DNA from: Agreia pratensis
Lineage (GTDB): Bacteria; Actinomycetota; Actinomycetes; Actinomycetales; Microbacteriaceae
Assembly (NCBI RefSeq): GCF_900177685.1
Contig: NZ_FXAY01000003.1
Coordinates: 248,001 to 312,000, forward strand
Direction: 5' to 3'
Length of the DNA stretch: 64,000 nucleotides
Shown here piece by piece: positions 25,070 through 34,001 of this stretch. The position numbers and the translations under genes are program-made. The notes under the pieces are model-generated. The model worked only from the letters and a program-made list of their open reading frames with translations. It had not been told where the DNA came from and searched no databases. Numbering within the stretch: the stretch's first letter is position 1; each line of letters begins with the position of its first letter.

Positions 25070-25786
25070 TCAGCGCTGCCCCGGCTTGGCCGTACGGCGA
25101 AGCCGGGGCCAGCGCGGGCGCAGGGCTGCGCGCGAGATCCTGGGCATGCTCCGGATGGCGCGCTGCTCGGGAAGACTCCACCCGTAGCGCACGGCCAGCA
25201 GACGAACAACCGTGGTGACGAGGACACAGATCACTGCGGCGACGGTGATGTCCATGCCGCCGGCCCAGAAGGTGACGAGTACCACCGAGCCCGCTCCAGC
25301 GGCCACCGCATAGAGCGAACCCACGTGCATCAACGCGATCGGCATGGCGAGCAGAACGTCTCGAACGACGGAGCCGCCGACAGCCGAGACGACACCCACG
25401 AAGATCGAGGGGATCACGGGAAGACCCAACGAGAGAGCCTTGGTCGTTCCGATCGCTCCGAAGAGGCCGATGGTGAGGGCGTCGAGGATGGTGATCACCG
25501 TGTCGAGCCTCTCGAAGAGGCGCACGAGGAGCATTCCGAAGAGCGCCGAGAGAACGGCGACGCTCAGGTACCAGTTCGTGTGCAGGGCGACGAGGGGCAC
25601 CACGAGGAAGATGTCGCGAAGAAGACCGCCTCCGAGCCCCGTGGCGACACCGATGATGGCGACACCGAGCAGATCCAGCCTGCGATCCCTGAACTGCGAG
25701 GCGAACATGGCGCCCTGCAGGCTTCCGATTCCCACCGCCAAGAGATCCGACCAGAGGGGGATCGAGAAAGCCACGGCATCAGACAC
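25070..25786 (-). CDS. TRIC-type cation channel / UPF0126 family membrane protein
   Basis: A 238-residue protein with seven hydrophobic helices arranged as two three-helix repeats plus one, each repeat carrying the glycine-rich G-G-x-x-R-D pattern (GGGLLRDIFL and GGSVVRDVLL). This is the bacterial trimeric intracellular cation channel family; some relatives have been described as glycine transporters. A basic tail of about 35 residues follows. The GTG at 25786 is preferred because TACACC ends six bases upstream; a TTG at 25792 adds two residues. Its 3' end contains the leuA-side terminator hairpin. Confidence 0.85.
   Translation of the reverse strand: MSDAVAFSIPLWSDLLAVGIGSLQGAMFASQFRDRRLDLLGVAIIGVATGLGGGLLRDIFLVVPLVALHTNWYLSVAVLSALFGMLLVRLFERLDTVITILDALTIGLFGAIGTTKALSLGLPVIPSIFVGVVSAVGGSVVRDVLLAMPIALMHVGSLYAVAAGAGSVVLVTFWAGGMDITVAAVICVLVTTVVRLLAVRYGWSLPEQRAIRSMPRISRAALRPRWPRLRRTAKPGQR
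25078..25109 (+). terminator. Terminator hairpin for leuA inside the TRIC coding end
   Basis: GCCCCGGCTT at 25078-25087 pairs with AAGCCGGGGC at 25100-25109, a 10-bp stem with a 12-base loop, located 28 bases after the leuA stop and within the last codons of the convergent TRIC gene. No T-tract. Confidence 0.5.
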
Positions 25787-25851
25787 CTTCAAGGTGTACC
25801 ACGACCGCGCGTGCGCCGGGCATTCAGGCGGCCGAGGGTCGATAATGGATC

Positions 25852-26607
25852 GTGCCTGTTTACCGTGACGACTGCGTCGTGCTGCGCACCCACAAGCTGG
25901 GTGAGGCCGACCGGATCGTCACCATGCTCACTCGCCAGCACGGCAAAGTTCGCGCCGTGGCCCGCGGGGTGCGGCGCACGGGGTCGAAGTTCGGCGCGCG
26001 GCTCGAGCCGTTCATGGTCGCCGACGTCCAGTTCTACGAGGGCCGTTCGCTCGATACGGTCACCCAGGCCGAGACCATCTCGTCGTACGGGGCCGCTATC
26101 ACCGCCGACTACGCGAGCTACACCGCGGCCAGCGCCATGGTTGAGACGGCGGACAAGCTGAGCGAGGCAGAAGCCGGCCTCCCGCAATACCTCCTGCTGG
26201 TCGGCGCACTCCGTTCCCTGTCGCGCGGGGAGCACGGCGCAAGCCTCACTCTCGACTCGTATCTTCTGCGGGCCCTATCCATGGCCGGATGGGCGCCGAG
26301 CTTCCACGACTGCGCCGTGACCGGCGAGCCCGGTCCGCACTCCGCGTTCGTCGTGCAACTCGGAGGTGTCGTCAGCGACTCTGTGGCTCCTCCGGGCACG
26401 GTGCGGCTCGACGAGCAGACGATCGGCCTTCTCAGTGCGCTGCTGACCGGTGACTGGGCACGGGCCGATGCTGCAGACCAGGCTTCACGCTCGAAGGCGA
26501 GCGGCGTCGTCTCGGCCTATACGCAATGGCACCTGGAGCGGGGGCTGCGTTCTCTCGAACATGTAGACCGCTCCGCCCAGAAACAGCGCCAGGAGGCCGT
26601 GTCGTGA
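25852..26607 (+). CDS. recO: DNA repair protein RecO
   Basis: A 251-residue recombination mediator that works with RecF and RecR to load RecA on SSB-coated single-strand DNA. The N-terminal OB fold begins [24 protein letters not shown] and continues [21 protein letters not shown]; the helical C-terminal half holds the family's [15 protein letters not shown]. The zinc cysteines of some RecO proteins are not all present, as is common in actinobacteria. The GTG at 25852 has GATAAT five bases upstream. The TGA overlaps the uppS start. Confidence 0.93.
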   Translation: MPVYRDDCVVLRTHKLGEADRIVTMLTRQHGKVRAVARGVRRTGSKFGARLEPFMVADVQFYEGRSLDTVTQAETISSYGAAITADYASYTAASAMVETADKLSEAEAGLPQYLLLVGALRSLSRGEHGASLTLDSYLLRALSMAGWAPSFHDCAVTGEPGPHSAFVVQLGGVVSDSVAPPGTVRLDEQTIGLLSALLTGDWARADAADQASRSKASGVVSAYTQWHLERGLRSLEHVDRSAQKQRQEAVS

Positions 26608-27413
26608 GCAGATCTAGAGCATCAGAGGTCCCCGAGTTCCGTGCCATCGATTGGACCGGCGTCTACCCACCCGACATTCCTCGTGCGCAGGTACCCGGTC
26701 ATGTCGCGGTCGTTATGGACGGCAACGGTCGTTGGGCCAATTCCCGTGGCCTGACCCGAGTAGAAGGACACCGGGCCGGCGAAGCAGCACTGCTCGACGT
26801 GGTTGCCGGCGCCATCCAGATCGGTGTCAAGCACCTCAGCGTCTACGCGTTCTCGACCGAGAACTGGAAGCGCTCACCCGACGAGGTGCGTTTTCTCATG
26901 GGCTTCAACCGAGAGGTGCTGCACCGCCGCCGAGACCAGCTCAACGAGTGGGGCGTGCGCATACGCTGGGCCGGTCGCAAGCCGAGGCTCTGGGCGAGCG
27001 TCATCAAAGATCTGCAGCTCGCAGAGCAGATGACCGCCAAGAACAGCACGATGACGTTGAGCATGTGCGTCAACTACGGTGGTCGCAACGAGATCGTGGA
27101 TGCGGTGACGGCCATCGCCGAAGACGTGCGCGCGGGCCGGCTGAAGCCCTCGGGCATCAGCGAGAAGACGATCCAGAAGCACCTGTATCTGCCCGATCTG
27201 CCCGATGTCGACCTCTTCGTGCGGAGCTCGGGCGAGCAGCGCACCAGCAACTTCCAGCTGTGGCAGGCTGCGTACGCCGAGATGGTCTTCCTCGACACCC
27301 TCTGGCCCGACTTCACCCGACTCGATCTGTGGCAGGCCATCGAGCATTACACCGGCCGGTCGCGCCGCTTCGGCGGAGCCGTCGACAAGCCCGACGCGCC
27401 ACTTGCTTCCTGA
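26604..27413 (+). CDS. uppS: Isoprenyl transferase (undecaprenyl diphosphate synthase type)
   Basis: A 269-residue cis-prenyltransferase that builds the polyprenyl diphosphate carrier for cell-wall synthesis. The signature [13 protein letters not shown] (catalytic D39) and the C-terminal [20 protein letters not shown] with its diphosphate-binding arginines are intact. The GTG at 26604 overlaps the recO stop as GTGA, so the two are translationally coupled. Actinobacteria may make decaprenyl rather than undecaprenyl chains, so chain length is open. Confidence 0.94.
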   Translation: MSRSRASEVPEFRAIDWTGVYPPDIPRAQVPGHVAVVMDGNGRWANSRGLTRVEGHRAGEAALLDVVAGAIQIGVKHLSVYAFSTENWKRSPDEVRFLMGFNREVLHRRRDQLNEWGVRIRWAGRKPRLWASVIKDLQLAEQMTAKNSTMTLSMCVNYGGRNEIVDAVTAIAEDVRAGRLKPSGISEKTIQKHLYLPDLPDVDLFVRSSGEQRTSNFQLWQAAYAEMVFLDTLWPDFTRLDLWQAIEHYTGRSRRFGGAVDKPDAPLAS

Positions 27414-27466
27414 ACCGGCGTTCGCCGAGTCTCTCGAAGAGACTTCGAGCCGGGAGCGGTCGCCGC

Positions 27467-27472
27467 TAGGCT
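27467..27472 (+). promoter_or_regulatory. Candidate -10 element of the gene at 27479
   Basis: TAGGCT, then TCGAGC, then ATG: a leaderless arrangement identical in spacing to dapB and def. Confidence 0.5.
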
Positions 27473-27478
27473 TCGAGC

Positions 27479-27871
27479 ATGTCAGATATGGTTTCGTCTT
27501 CGAACGCCCCGGCAGCTGAGCAGCCCCTCGTCGTCATCGGTGACGTCACCGTGACAGAGCACTGGCTCGTCACGCCTAGCGGTAGCACCGCTCTCTCCGG
27601 AACCGAGATCTTCGTCACCGACTTCACCCGCGTCGAGTCCAAGACCCCGACATGGGCCATCGTGCTGGCGATTCTCGGATTCTTCTTCCTCTTCCTCGGA
27701 CTCCTCTTCCTCCTGGTGCGCGAGCAGGTCGCCACGGGCTACGTGCAGGTGACGGTGCGCAACGGCACGCTGCTGCACACCACGAATATCCCGGCGGCGA
27801 ATTCCGCGACGGCGCCGGATGTCTTCGGTCGCGTTCAATACGCCCGTCACATCATCGCCCAGGCGTCGTAG
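27479..27871 (+). CDS. Conserved-looking single-pass membrane protein
   Basis: A 130-residue protein. About residues 18-55 form a soluble beta-rich segment (VIGDVTVTEHWLVTP, then TEIFVTDFTR), residues 60-80 are one strong hydrophobic helix (AIVLAILGFFFLFLGLLFLL), and the rest is again soluble (TGYVQVTVRNGTLLHTT). I recognise no named family. It has its own apparent leaderless promoter and is convergent with the YbaK gene. Confidence 0.7.
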   Translation: MSDMVSSSNAPAAEQPLVVIGDVTVTEHWLVTPSGSTALSGTEIFVTDFTRVESKTPTWAIVLAILGFFFLFLGLLFLLVREQVATGYVQVTVRNGTLLHTTNIPAANSATAPDVFGRVQYARHIIAQAS

Positions 27872-27898
27872 AGACACACGCTTCCGCGAGCGTGCGGC

Positions 27899-28381
27899 CT
27901 AGCGTGGCTTGAGTTCGTCGGTGATGTCCGCGATGGTCGCGCCGAAGGCATCCAGAAGCCCGTCTGCGTCGACGAAGGCCGACAGACCGTGCTCGCCGGC
28001 GCCCAGCGCAATGCGTCGGCCGACGATGCGCTCGTCGGCGAATACCGGCCACGCGGTCGTGCTTCCCAGCGGCGTGATCGTGCCGCGCTCGTACCCGGTG
28101 GCCTGCAAGGCGACGTCCTGATGCGGCATGGACAGCTTGTTCACGCCCACGAGTGCGCGGAGTTTGGCCCAGCTGATCTGCCGGTCTCCCGGAACAAGGG
28201 CGAACACGAAGTCGCCGTCATGCCGTTTGACCACCAGCGTCTTCACGATCGCAGAGGGATCGAGACCGAGCCCCGCCGCAGCTTCTTCGAGACTGCCCGC
28301 GGGCGGGCGTTCGACGATCTCCACCTGAATACCGCGGCGCGCCGCATCGTCGATCACCCGGTCACGCCCTGAAGTCGTCAT
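27899..28381 (-). CDS. YbaK/ProX-domain aminoacyl-tRNA deacylase
   Basis: A 160-residue cytosolic editing enzyme of the YbaK/prolyl-tRNA-editing family. The conserved lysine lies in AIVKTLVVKRHDGDF, and VNKLSMPHQDVALQATGYERGTITPLG leads to the glycine-rich end GAGEHGLSAFVDADGLL. Members hydrolyse mischarged tRNAs, often Cys-tRNA(Pro). The ATG at 28381 is chosen because the longer frame to 28471 covers the control region of the divergent DsbA-like gene and adds residues outside the family alignment. Confidence 0.88.
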   Translation of the reverse strand: MTTSGRDRVIDDAARRGIQVEIVERPPAGSLEEAAAGLGLDPSAIVKTLVVKRHDGDFVFALVPGDRQISWAKLRALVGVNKLSMPHQDVALQATGYERGTITPLGSTTAWPVFADERIVGRRIALGAGEHGLSAFVDADGLLDAFGATIADITDELKPR

Positions 28382-28472
28382 GAACGGAGTCAACCATGCG
28401 AGCCGAGAAATTCTTCCGAGCTCATGGCCCGCGATCGGGAATAGCGGGCCACGATCATCCGTTCGACCCACT

Positions 28473-29176
<704 letters not shown>

Positions 29177-29180
<4 letters not shown>

Positions 29181-29356
29181 CGTCGGTATCAGACGCGACG
29201 GCGTCGACTGAGGCGAGCACCACGTCGATGCTGGCCGCACCGGATGCGCCGGCTCTGCGCATGGTCGGCGCATCCGGCGCGGTGTGCGTCGACGGCGTCT
29301 GCATCATCGAGCCGGGGGAGCAGCCGTCTCGACAGGCGGCGGCCGACCCGAGCTGA
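29177..29356 (+). CDS. Small ORF coupled to the DsbA-like gene
   Basis: A 59-residue frame whose ATG overlaps the TGA of the DsbA-like gene (ATGA). The first half is rich in Thr, Ser and Ala. The second half contains AVCVDGVCI, a Cys-x4-Cys pair that could form a disulfide or act as the redox partner of the CPWC protein. Overlap, codon composition and the cysteine pair support it being real; I know no family, and it is too short for length to count as evidence. Confidence 0.5.
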
Positions 29357-29424
29357 CGGGCGTCGTCCACAGCTGCGTCCAGTCTGACCCGACCCGAACA
29401 AATCTCTGGGAGAATCGACGAGTC

Positions 29425-30630
29425 ATGAATTCCTCCCTCGCACCGGTCGATACGGCCGCCATCCCCGCTCCTGCCCTGCGCATCGGGCCGATCGAACTCG
29501 ACGTGCCCGTTGTTCTCGCGCCCATGGCGGGTATCACCAACACCGCATACCGGCGCCTCTGCCGTGAATACGGTGCCGGTCTGTATGTGAGCGAGATGAT
29601 CACGAGCCGGGCGCTCGTCGAGCGCACTCCCGAGTCCATGCGTCTCATCCGTCACCACCCCTCCGAGACCTTGCGCTCCATCCAGCTCTACGGAGTCGAT
29701 CCGGCCACGATGCGCCAGGCCGTCACCATGCTGGTCGAAGAGAATCTCGCCGATCACATCGACATGAATTTCGGATGCCCGGTGGCCAAGGTCACCCGCA
29801 AAGGTGGCGGCTCGGCTCTGCCGTGGAAGCTCGGGTTGTTCCGGCAGATCGTCGAGCAAGCAGTAGATGCCGCGGGCGACATTCCGGTGACGGTCAAGAT
29901 GCGCAAAGGCATCGACGACGATCACCTCACCTACCTCGAGGCCGCTAAAGCTGCAGAGGGCGCAGGAGTCAAGTCCATCGCGCTGCACGCGCGAACCGCC
30001 GCCGACTTCTACTCCGGCCAGGCCGACTGGTCGGCGATCGCCACCCTCAAAGAGACGATCACGAGCATCCCCGTGCTCGGCAATGGAGACATCTGGTCGG
30101 CCGACGATGCCATTCGCATGGTCGACGAAACCGGATGCGACGGGGTCGTCGTGGGGCGCGGGTGCCTGGGCAGGCCCTGGCTTTTCGGTGATCTCGCAGA
30201 CGCGTTCCGTGTGCGCAGTGGCCGGCTCGATGCATCCGTCGCCCGTGAGTCGCGCGCCGCACCGACGCTCGGCGAGGTGGCAGGTGCGATCCGGCGGCAC
30301 ACCGAGCTCCTCTCGGAGTTCTTCGAGGACGAAGACCGCGCGTGCCGCGATATCCGCAAGCACGTGGCCTGGTATTTCAAGGGCTACCCGGTCGGCCACG
30401 AGGTTCGCGCGAGCCTCAGCATGGTCAAGTCGCTTGCAGAGATGGACGAGGTTCTCGCCACGCTCGACGGCTCGCTGCCGTATCCCGGCATCGACGCCGA
30501 GGGGCCTCGAGGTCGGGCCGGCTCGCCGAAGCGGCCGTCGCTTCCCGACAAGTGGCTCGAATCGCGAGAGCTAGACCTGCCCGAGCGCGCCGAGCTGGCG
30601 AGCGCCGAGCTGCATCACAGTGGCGGTTAG
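29425..30630 (+). CDS. dus: tRNA-dihydrouridine synthase
   Basis: A 401-residue FMN enzyme that reduces uridines in the tRNA D-loop. The TIM barrel starts with VVLAPMAGITNTAYRRLC; NFGCPVAKVTRKGGGSAL holds the catalytic cysteine, and VTVKMRKGIDDDH, ALHARTA and NGDIW mark the FMN site. The C-terminal helical domain follows. It is the DusB-like form usual in Gram-positives. The ATG at 29425 begins the conserved region. The open frame extends upstream to 29284 without a good ribosome-binding site. dgt follows within a few bases. Confidence 0.93.
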   Translation: MNSSLAPVDTAAIPAPALRIGPIELDVPVVLAPMAGITNTAYRRLCREYGAGLYVSEMITSRALVERTPESMRLIRHHPSETLRSIQLYGVDPATMRQAVTMLVEENLADHIDMNFGCPVAKVTRKGGGSALPWKLGLFRQIVEQAVDAAGDIPVTVKMRKGIDDDHLTYLEAAKAAEGAGVKSIALHARTAADFYSGQADWSAIATLKETITSIPVLGNGDIWSADDAIRMVDETGCDGVVVGRGCLGRPWLFGDLADAFRVRSGRLDASVARESRAAPTLGEVAGAIRRHTELLSEFFEDEDRACRDIRKHVAWYFKGYPVGHEVRASLSMVKSLAEMDEVLATLDGSLPYPGIDAEGPRGRAGSPKRPSLPDKWLESRELDLPERAELASAELHHSGG

Positions 30631-30634
30631 AACC

Positions 30635-31912
30635 ATGCAGTCCTTCCCCGATGTCGCGGCCGCGCCGGCCGTTCTTCCTGCGGGATACGAGCTTCGTGAC
30701 AGCGAACGAATCGTCGCCGAACAACACTCCTCACGCCGCAGTGACTTCGCGCGTGACCGCGCCCGCATCCTGCACTCGAGCGCGTTTCGCCGACTTGCCG
30801 CCAAGACACAGGTGCTCTCGCCGGCCGACCTCGACTTCGCCCGCAATCGCCTCACGCACTCGCTCGAAGTCGCGCAGGTCGGTCGGGAGCTCGCCACGAG
30901 TCTCGGCCTCGACCCCGACGTGGTCGACACGGCCTGTCTGGCCCACGACCTGGGGCATCCGCCGTTCGGGCACAACGGAGAACGCGCATTGGCGGAATGG
31001 GCAGCCGACATCGGCGGTTTCGAGGGCAACGCGCAGAGCCTGCGCATCCTGACCCGGCTGGAGCCCAAGGTGATCTACGCCGACGGCACAAGCGCAGGTC
31101 TCAACCTCACCCGAGCCAGTCTCGATGCGAGCTGCAAGTACCCGTGGACTATCGAGGACGCGATCGGAGACCCCAGCGGCCGCGCGAAGTACGGCGTATA
31201 CCCCGAAGACGACGCGGCTTTCCGGTGGCTTCGCCAGGGTGCACCCGTGGGTCAGAAGTGCATCGAGGCGCAGGTCATGGATCTTTCCGACGACATCGCG
31301 TATTCGGTGCACGACTTCGAAGACGCCGTATTGACCGGCTACATCGACGTGGGCGCCCTCGGGGCACGAGCCGATCACGACGATCTCGTCGCGGCGATCT
31401 CGTCATGGGTCGGCGACGACTTCAGTCGCGACGAATTGACCGCGGCATTCGACGAACTGACCTCGCTGGAGATCTGGCTCGACGGCTGGGACGGATCGCG
31501 GCTCGCCCAGGGCCGGTTGAAGAATCTCACGAGTCAGCTGATCGGCCGGTTCGCAGGCAGATCGACAGCCGCCACCCGCGAGGCGTACCCCGCCGAGGCG
31601 CTCGCCCGTTTCGGCGGGAGTGTCGTCGTTCCTCGACCCGTGGAGGCTCAGATCGCGGTGTTGAAGGGAATCGTCGCCGCTTATGTGATGGCCAGTGACT
31701 CCCGCCAGCCTCTCTACGTCGAACAGCGCGCCATCCTCACCTCGCTCGCCACCGAGCTTCTTCGTCTGGGTGAGGGCGCGCTCGAGGTGGCGTTCGCGGC
31801 CGACTGGCGCGAGGCATCCGACGATGCGGCGCGCAAGCGTGTCGTCGTCGATCAGGTGGCGAGTCTCACCGACCAGTCGGCGATCGCCTGGAGCAGGGGA
31901 CTGCTGGGCTGA
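30635..31912 (+). CDS. dgt: Deoxyguanosinetriphosphate triphosphohydrolase-like protein
   Basis: A 425-residue HD-domain dNTPase that hydrolyses dNTPs to nucleoside and triphosphate. The HD metal site is clear: H75 in NRLTHSLEVAQ, then H104-D105 and H108/H113 in CLAHDLGHPPFGHNGE, and a later aspartate in MDLSDDIAYSVHD. The ATG at 30635 is used; a GTG at 30620 would overlap the dus stop by 11 bases and is a fair alternative. It overlaps dnaG by one base (TGATG), so dus-dgt-dnaG reads as one operon. Confidence 0.93.
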   Translation: MQSFPDVAAAPAVLPAGYELRDSERIVAEQHSSRRSDFARDRARILHSSAFRRLAAKTQVLSPADLDFARNRLTHSLEVAQVGRELATSLGLDPDVVDTACLAHDLGHPPFGHNGERALAEWAADIGGFEGNAQSLRILTRLEPKVIYADGTSAGLNLTRASLDASCKYPWTIEDAIGDPSGRAKYGVYPEDDAAFRWLRQGAPVGQKCIEAQVMDLSDDIAYSVHDFEDAVLTGYIDVGALGARADHDDLVAAISSWVGDDFSRDELTAAFDELTSLEIWLDGWDGSRLAQGRLKNLTSQLIGRFAGRSTAATREAYPAEALARFGGSVVVPRPVEAQIAVLKGIVAAYVMASDSRQPLYVEQRAILTSLATELLRLGEGALEVAFAADWREASDDAARKRVVVDQVASLTDQSAIAWSRGLLG

Positions 31913-33807
31913 TGGCTGGACTGATTCTGCGGCGCGATATCGACGAGGTCAGATCGCGCATCAACCTCGGCGACGTAGTCGGAGAGTACGTCACCCTGAA
32001 GAGCGCCGGCGTCGGGTCGATGAAGGGCCTGTGTCCGTTCCACGACGAGCGGAGCCCGAGCTTCCACGTGCGCCCGCAGGTGGGGTATTACCACTGCTTC
32101 GGTTGCGGCGAAGGCGGCGACGTCTTCACCTTCTTGCAGAAGATGGACCACGTCTCATTCAGCGAGGCCGTCGAGCGCATGGCCGCGCGGATCGGGTTCG
32201 AGCTGCACTACGAAGACGGGGGAGCCCCGTCGGACTACTCGTCGAGGGCGCGGCTTCTCGCTGCGAACGATGCGGCGCGCGAGTTCTTCATCGAGCAGCT
32301 CATGACCCCCGAGGCCGAGATCGGCAGGCGTTTTCTCGGAGAACGCGGATTCGACGCATCGGCCGCCCAGCGCTTCGGTGTCGGGTTCGCGCCCAAGGGC
32401 TGGGACATTCTCGGAAAGCACTTGCGCGGCAAAGGATTCACGGCAGACGAGCTCACCGCCGCCGGGCTCACGAGTGCGGGCGAGAAGGGCAGCTACGACA
32501 GATTTCGTGGCCGGCTCATCTGGCCGATCCGCGATCAGACCGGTCAGACCGTCGGCTTCGGTGCGCGTCGCCTGCTCGACGACGACAAGGGCCCCAAGTA
32601 CCTGAACACGCCCGAGACCCTCGTCTATCACAAGTCGCAGGTGCTCTACGGGCTCGACCTGGCCAAGCGCGACATCGCGCGAAGTCACCAGGTCGTGATC
32701 GTCGAGGGCTACACCGACGTGATGGCCTGCCACCTGGCGGGAGTCACCACGGCGGTAGCGACCTGCGGCACCTCGTTCGGCGTCGACCACATCAAGGTCA
32801 TGCGTCGTGTGCTCTCCGACGACACCGCCGGGCTCGGCGAAGTCATCTTCACCTTCGATCCGGATGCCGCGGGACAGAAGGCCGTGCTGCGCGCTTTCAG
32901 CGAAGAGCACCGCTTCGCCGCTCAGACCTATGTCGCCGTCGCACCCGACGGACTCGACCCGTGCGACCTTCGTCTCGGCCGTGGAGACGATGCGGTGCGA
33001 CGTCTCGTCACCGGCAAGAAGCCCATGTTCGAGTTCGTGATCAAGCAGAGACTCTCGACCTTCGATCTCAACACGGTCGAGGGCCGGGTCGCCGCCCTAC
33101 GGGCCGCCGCTCCCGTCGTCGCCGATATCCGCGATCCGTCGATTCGCCCGGGTTACGCCCGCGAACTCGCCCGGTTGCTCGGCATGGACCTCGGCGAGGT
33201 CGGCCGGGCCGTGGATGCCGCCGGCCGATCGAGCGAGCATGCCGCGTCGCGAGAACTCGAGTCCCCGCGGCTGGCTCCGGCCGCCGAAGGCGGTCCGGCA
33301 TCCATCACCTCGCTCGAGGTCGCGCCGCCCGTGGCGATCTCGCTGACCAGCCTGCCGAGCACCACGGCCACCCGCCTCGAGCGCGACGCGCTGATGGCGA
33401 TGCTGCAGTTTCCGAACAGCGTGGGCAAAGATCTGCTGGCGCGGGGAACGGCGGTGGCGTTCAGCAACGGAGCTCTGGCTGCGGTGCGCGACGCGGTGGC
33501 CATGCGACTCAACTCCTTCGACAAACCCGAGTGGGCGTCGATCATTCAGGAGACCGTCCCCGACCCTGTGAAGACTCTCGTCGCGCAACTCGCCGTGGCC
33601 CCGGTTCCGGAGCGCCCGGAGCGCGAGCTCGATGTGTATCTGCAGCAGGTGGTTCTCTCTCTCATCGAGCGCGACCTGGTTCGTCGCAAGGAGGAACTGC
33701 TCGGGCAGTTCCAGCGCACCGATGCGACCTCCCAGCCCGAGGAGCATCGCTCGTTGCAGCGGCAGCTGATGCAGGTCGAGGCAGACAGACGCGCCCTGCG
33801 CGAATAG
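31912..33807 (+). CDS. dnaG: DNA primase
   Basis: A 631-residue primase that makes RNA primers for replication. The zinc-binding domain has C41, H44, C62 and C65. The TOPRIM catalytic core follows, with E265 in VIVEGYTDVMA and FDPDAAG at about 315-321. The C-terminal region (about 480-631) should bind the DnaB helicase. Its ATG shares a base with the dgt stop. In E. coli dnaG lies with rpsU and rpoD; here the partner is dgt, as is usual in actinobacteria. Confidence 0.96.
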   Translation: MAGLILRRDIDEVRSRINLGDVVGEYVTLKSAGVGSMKGLCPFHDERSPSFHVRPQVGYYHCFGCGEGGDVFTFLQKMDHVSFSEAVERMAARIGFELHYEDGGAPSDYSSRARLLAANDAAREFFIEQLMTPEAEIGRRFLGERGFDASAAQRFGVGFAPKGWDILGKHLRGKGFTADELTAAGLTSAGEKGSYDRFRGRLIWPIRDQTGQTVGFGARRLLDDDKGPKYLNTPETLVYHKSQVLYGLDLAKRDIARSHQVVIVEGYTDVMACHLAGVTTAVATCGTSFGVDHIKVMRRVLSDDTAGLGEVIFTFDPDAAGQKAVLRAFSEEHRFAAQTYVAVAPDGLDPCDLRLGRGDDAVRRLVTGKKPMFEFVIKQRLSTFDLNTVEGRVAALRAAAPVVADIRDPSIRPGYARELARLLGMDLGEVGRAVDAAGRSSEHAASRELESPRLAPAAEGGPASITSLEVAPPVAISLTSLPSTTATRLERDALMAMLQFPNSVGKDLLARGTAVAFSNGALAAVRDAVAMRLNSFDKPEWASIIQETVPDPVKTLVAQLAVAPVPERPERELDVYLQQVVLSLIERDLVRRKEELLGQFQRTDATSQPEEHRSLQRQLMQVEADRRALRE

Positions 33808-33885
33808 ACCACATCGGCGGCAATCCGACGTTGCTTGTCTGGAACGGTCTTGTTTCGATCCGGTAAACATGTTCATGACCGCTAC

Positions 33886-33903
33886 CTGTCAGCTTGGTGA
33901 CAG
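33886..33903. promoter_or_regulatory. Operator-like dyad at the ABC operon promoter
   Basis: CTGTCA, six bases (GCTTGG), TGACAG: perfect 6-bp arms, overlapping the candidate -35 at 33894. A protein bound here would block the promoter. Confidence 0.45.
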
Positions 33904-33923
33904 TTCGCCTGCTGCGGTATGAC
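33894..33923 (+). promoter_or_regulatory. Candidate promoter of the peptide-type ABC operon
   Basis: TTGGTG at 33894-33899, an 18-base spacer and TATGAC at 33918-33923. The first gene starts 78 bases further on. A small hairpin CCCCG-ATA-CGGGG at 33947-33959 lies in the leader. Confidence 0.5.
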
Positions 33924-34001
33924 TGGGGTACAGCAATCACGGTATGCCCCGATACGGGGTACATCTGTGTCTGAAACATCACTCCAGAGAGGTAGACGGA
34001 T

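Noticed and set aside
31695-33866. Arginine-rich open frame overlapping all of dnaG on the same strand
   Set aside because: dnaG has all primase motifs; the alternative frame is an R/A/G-rich artefact.
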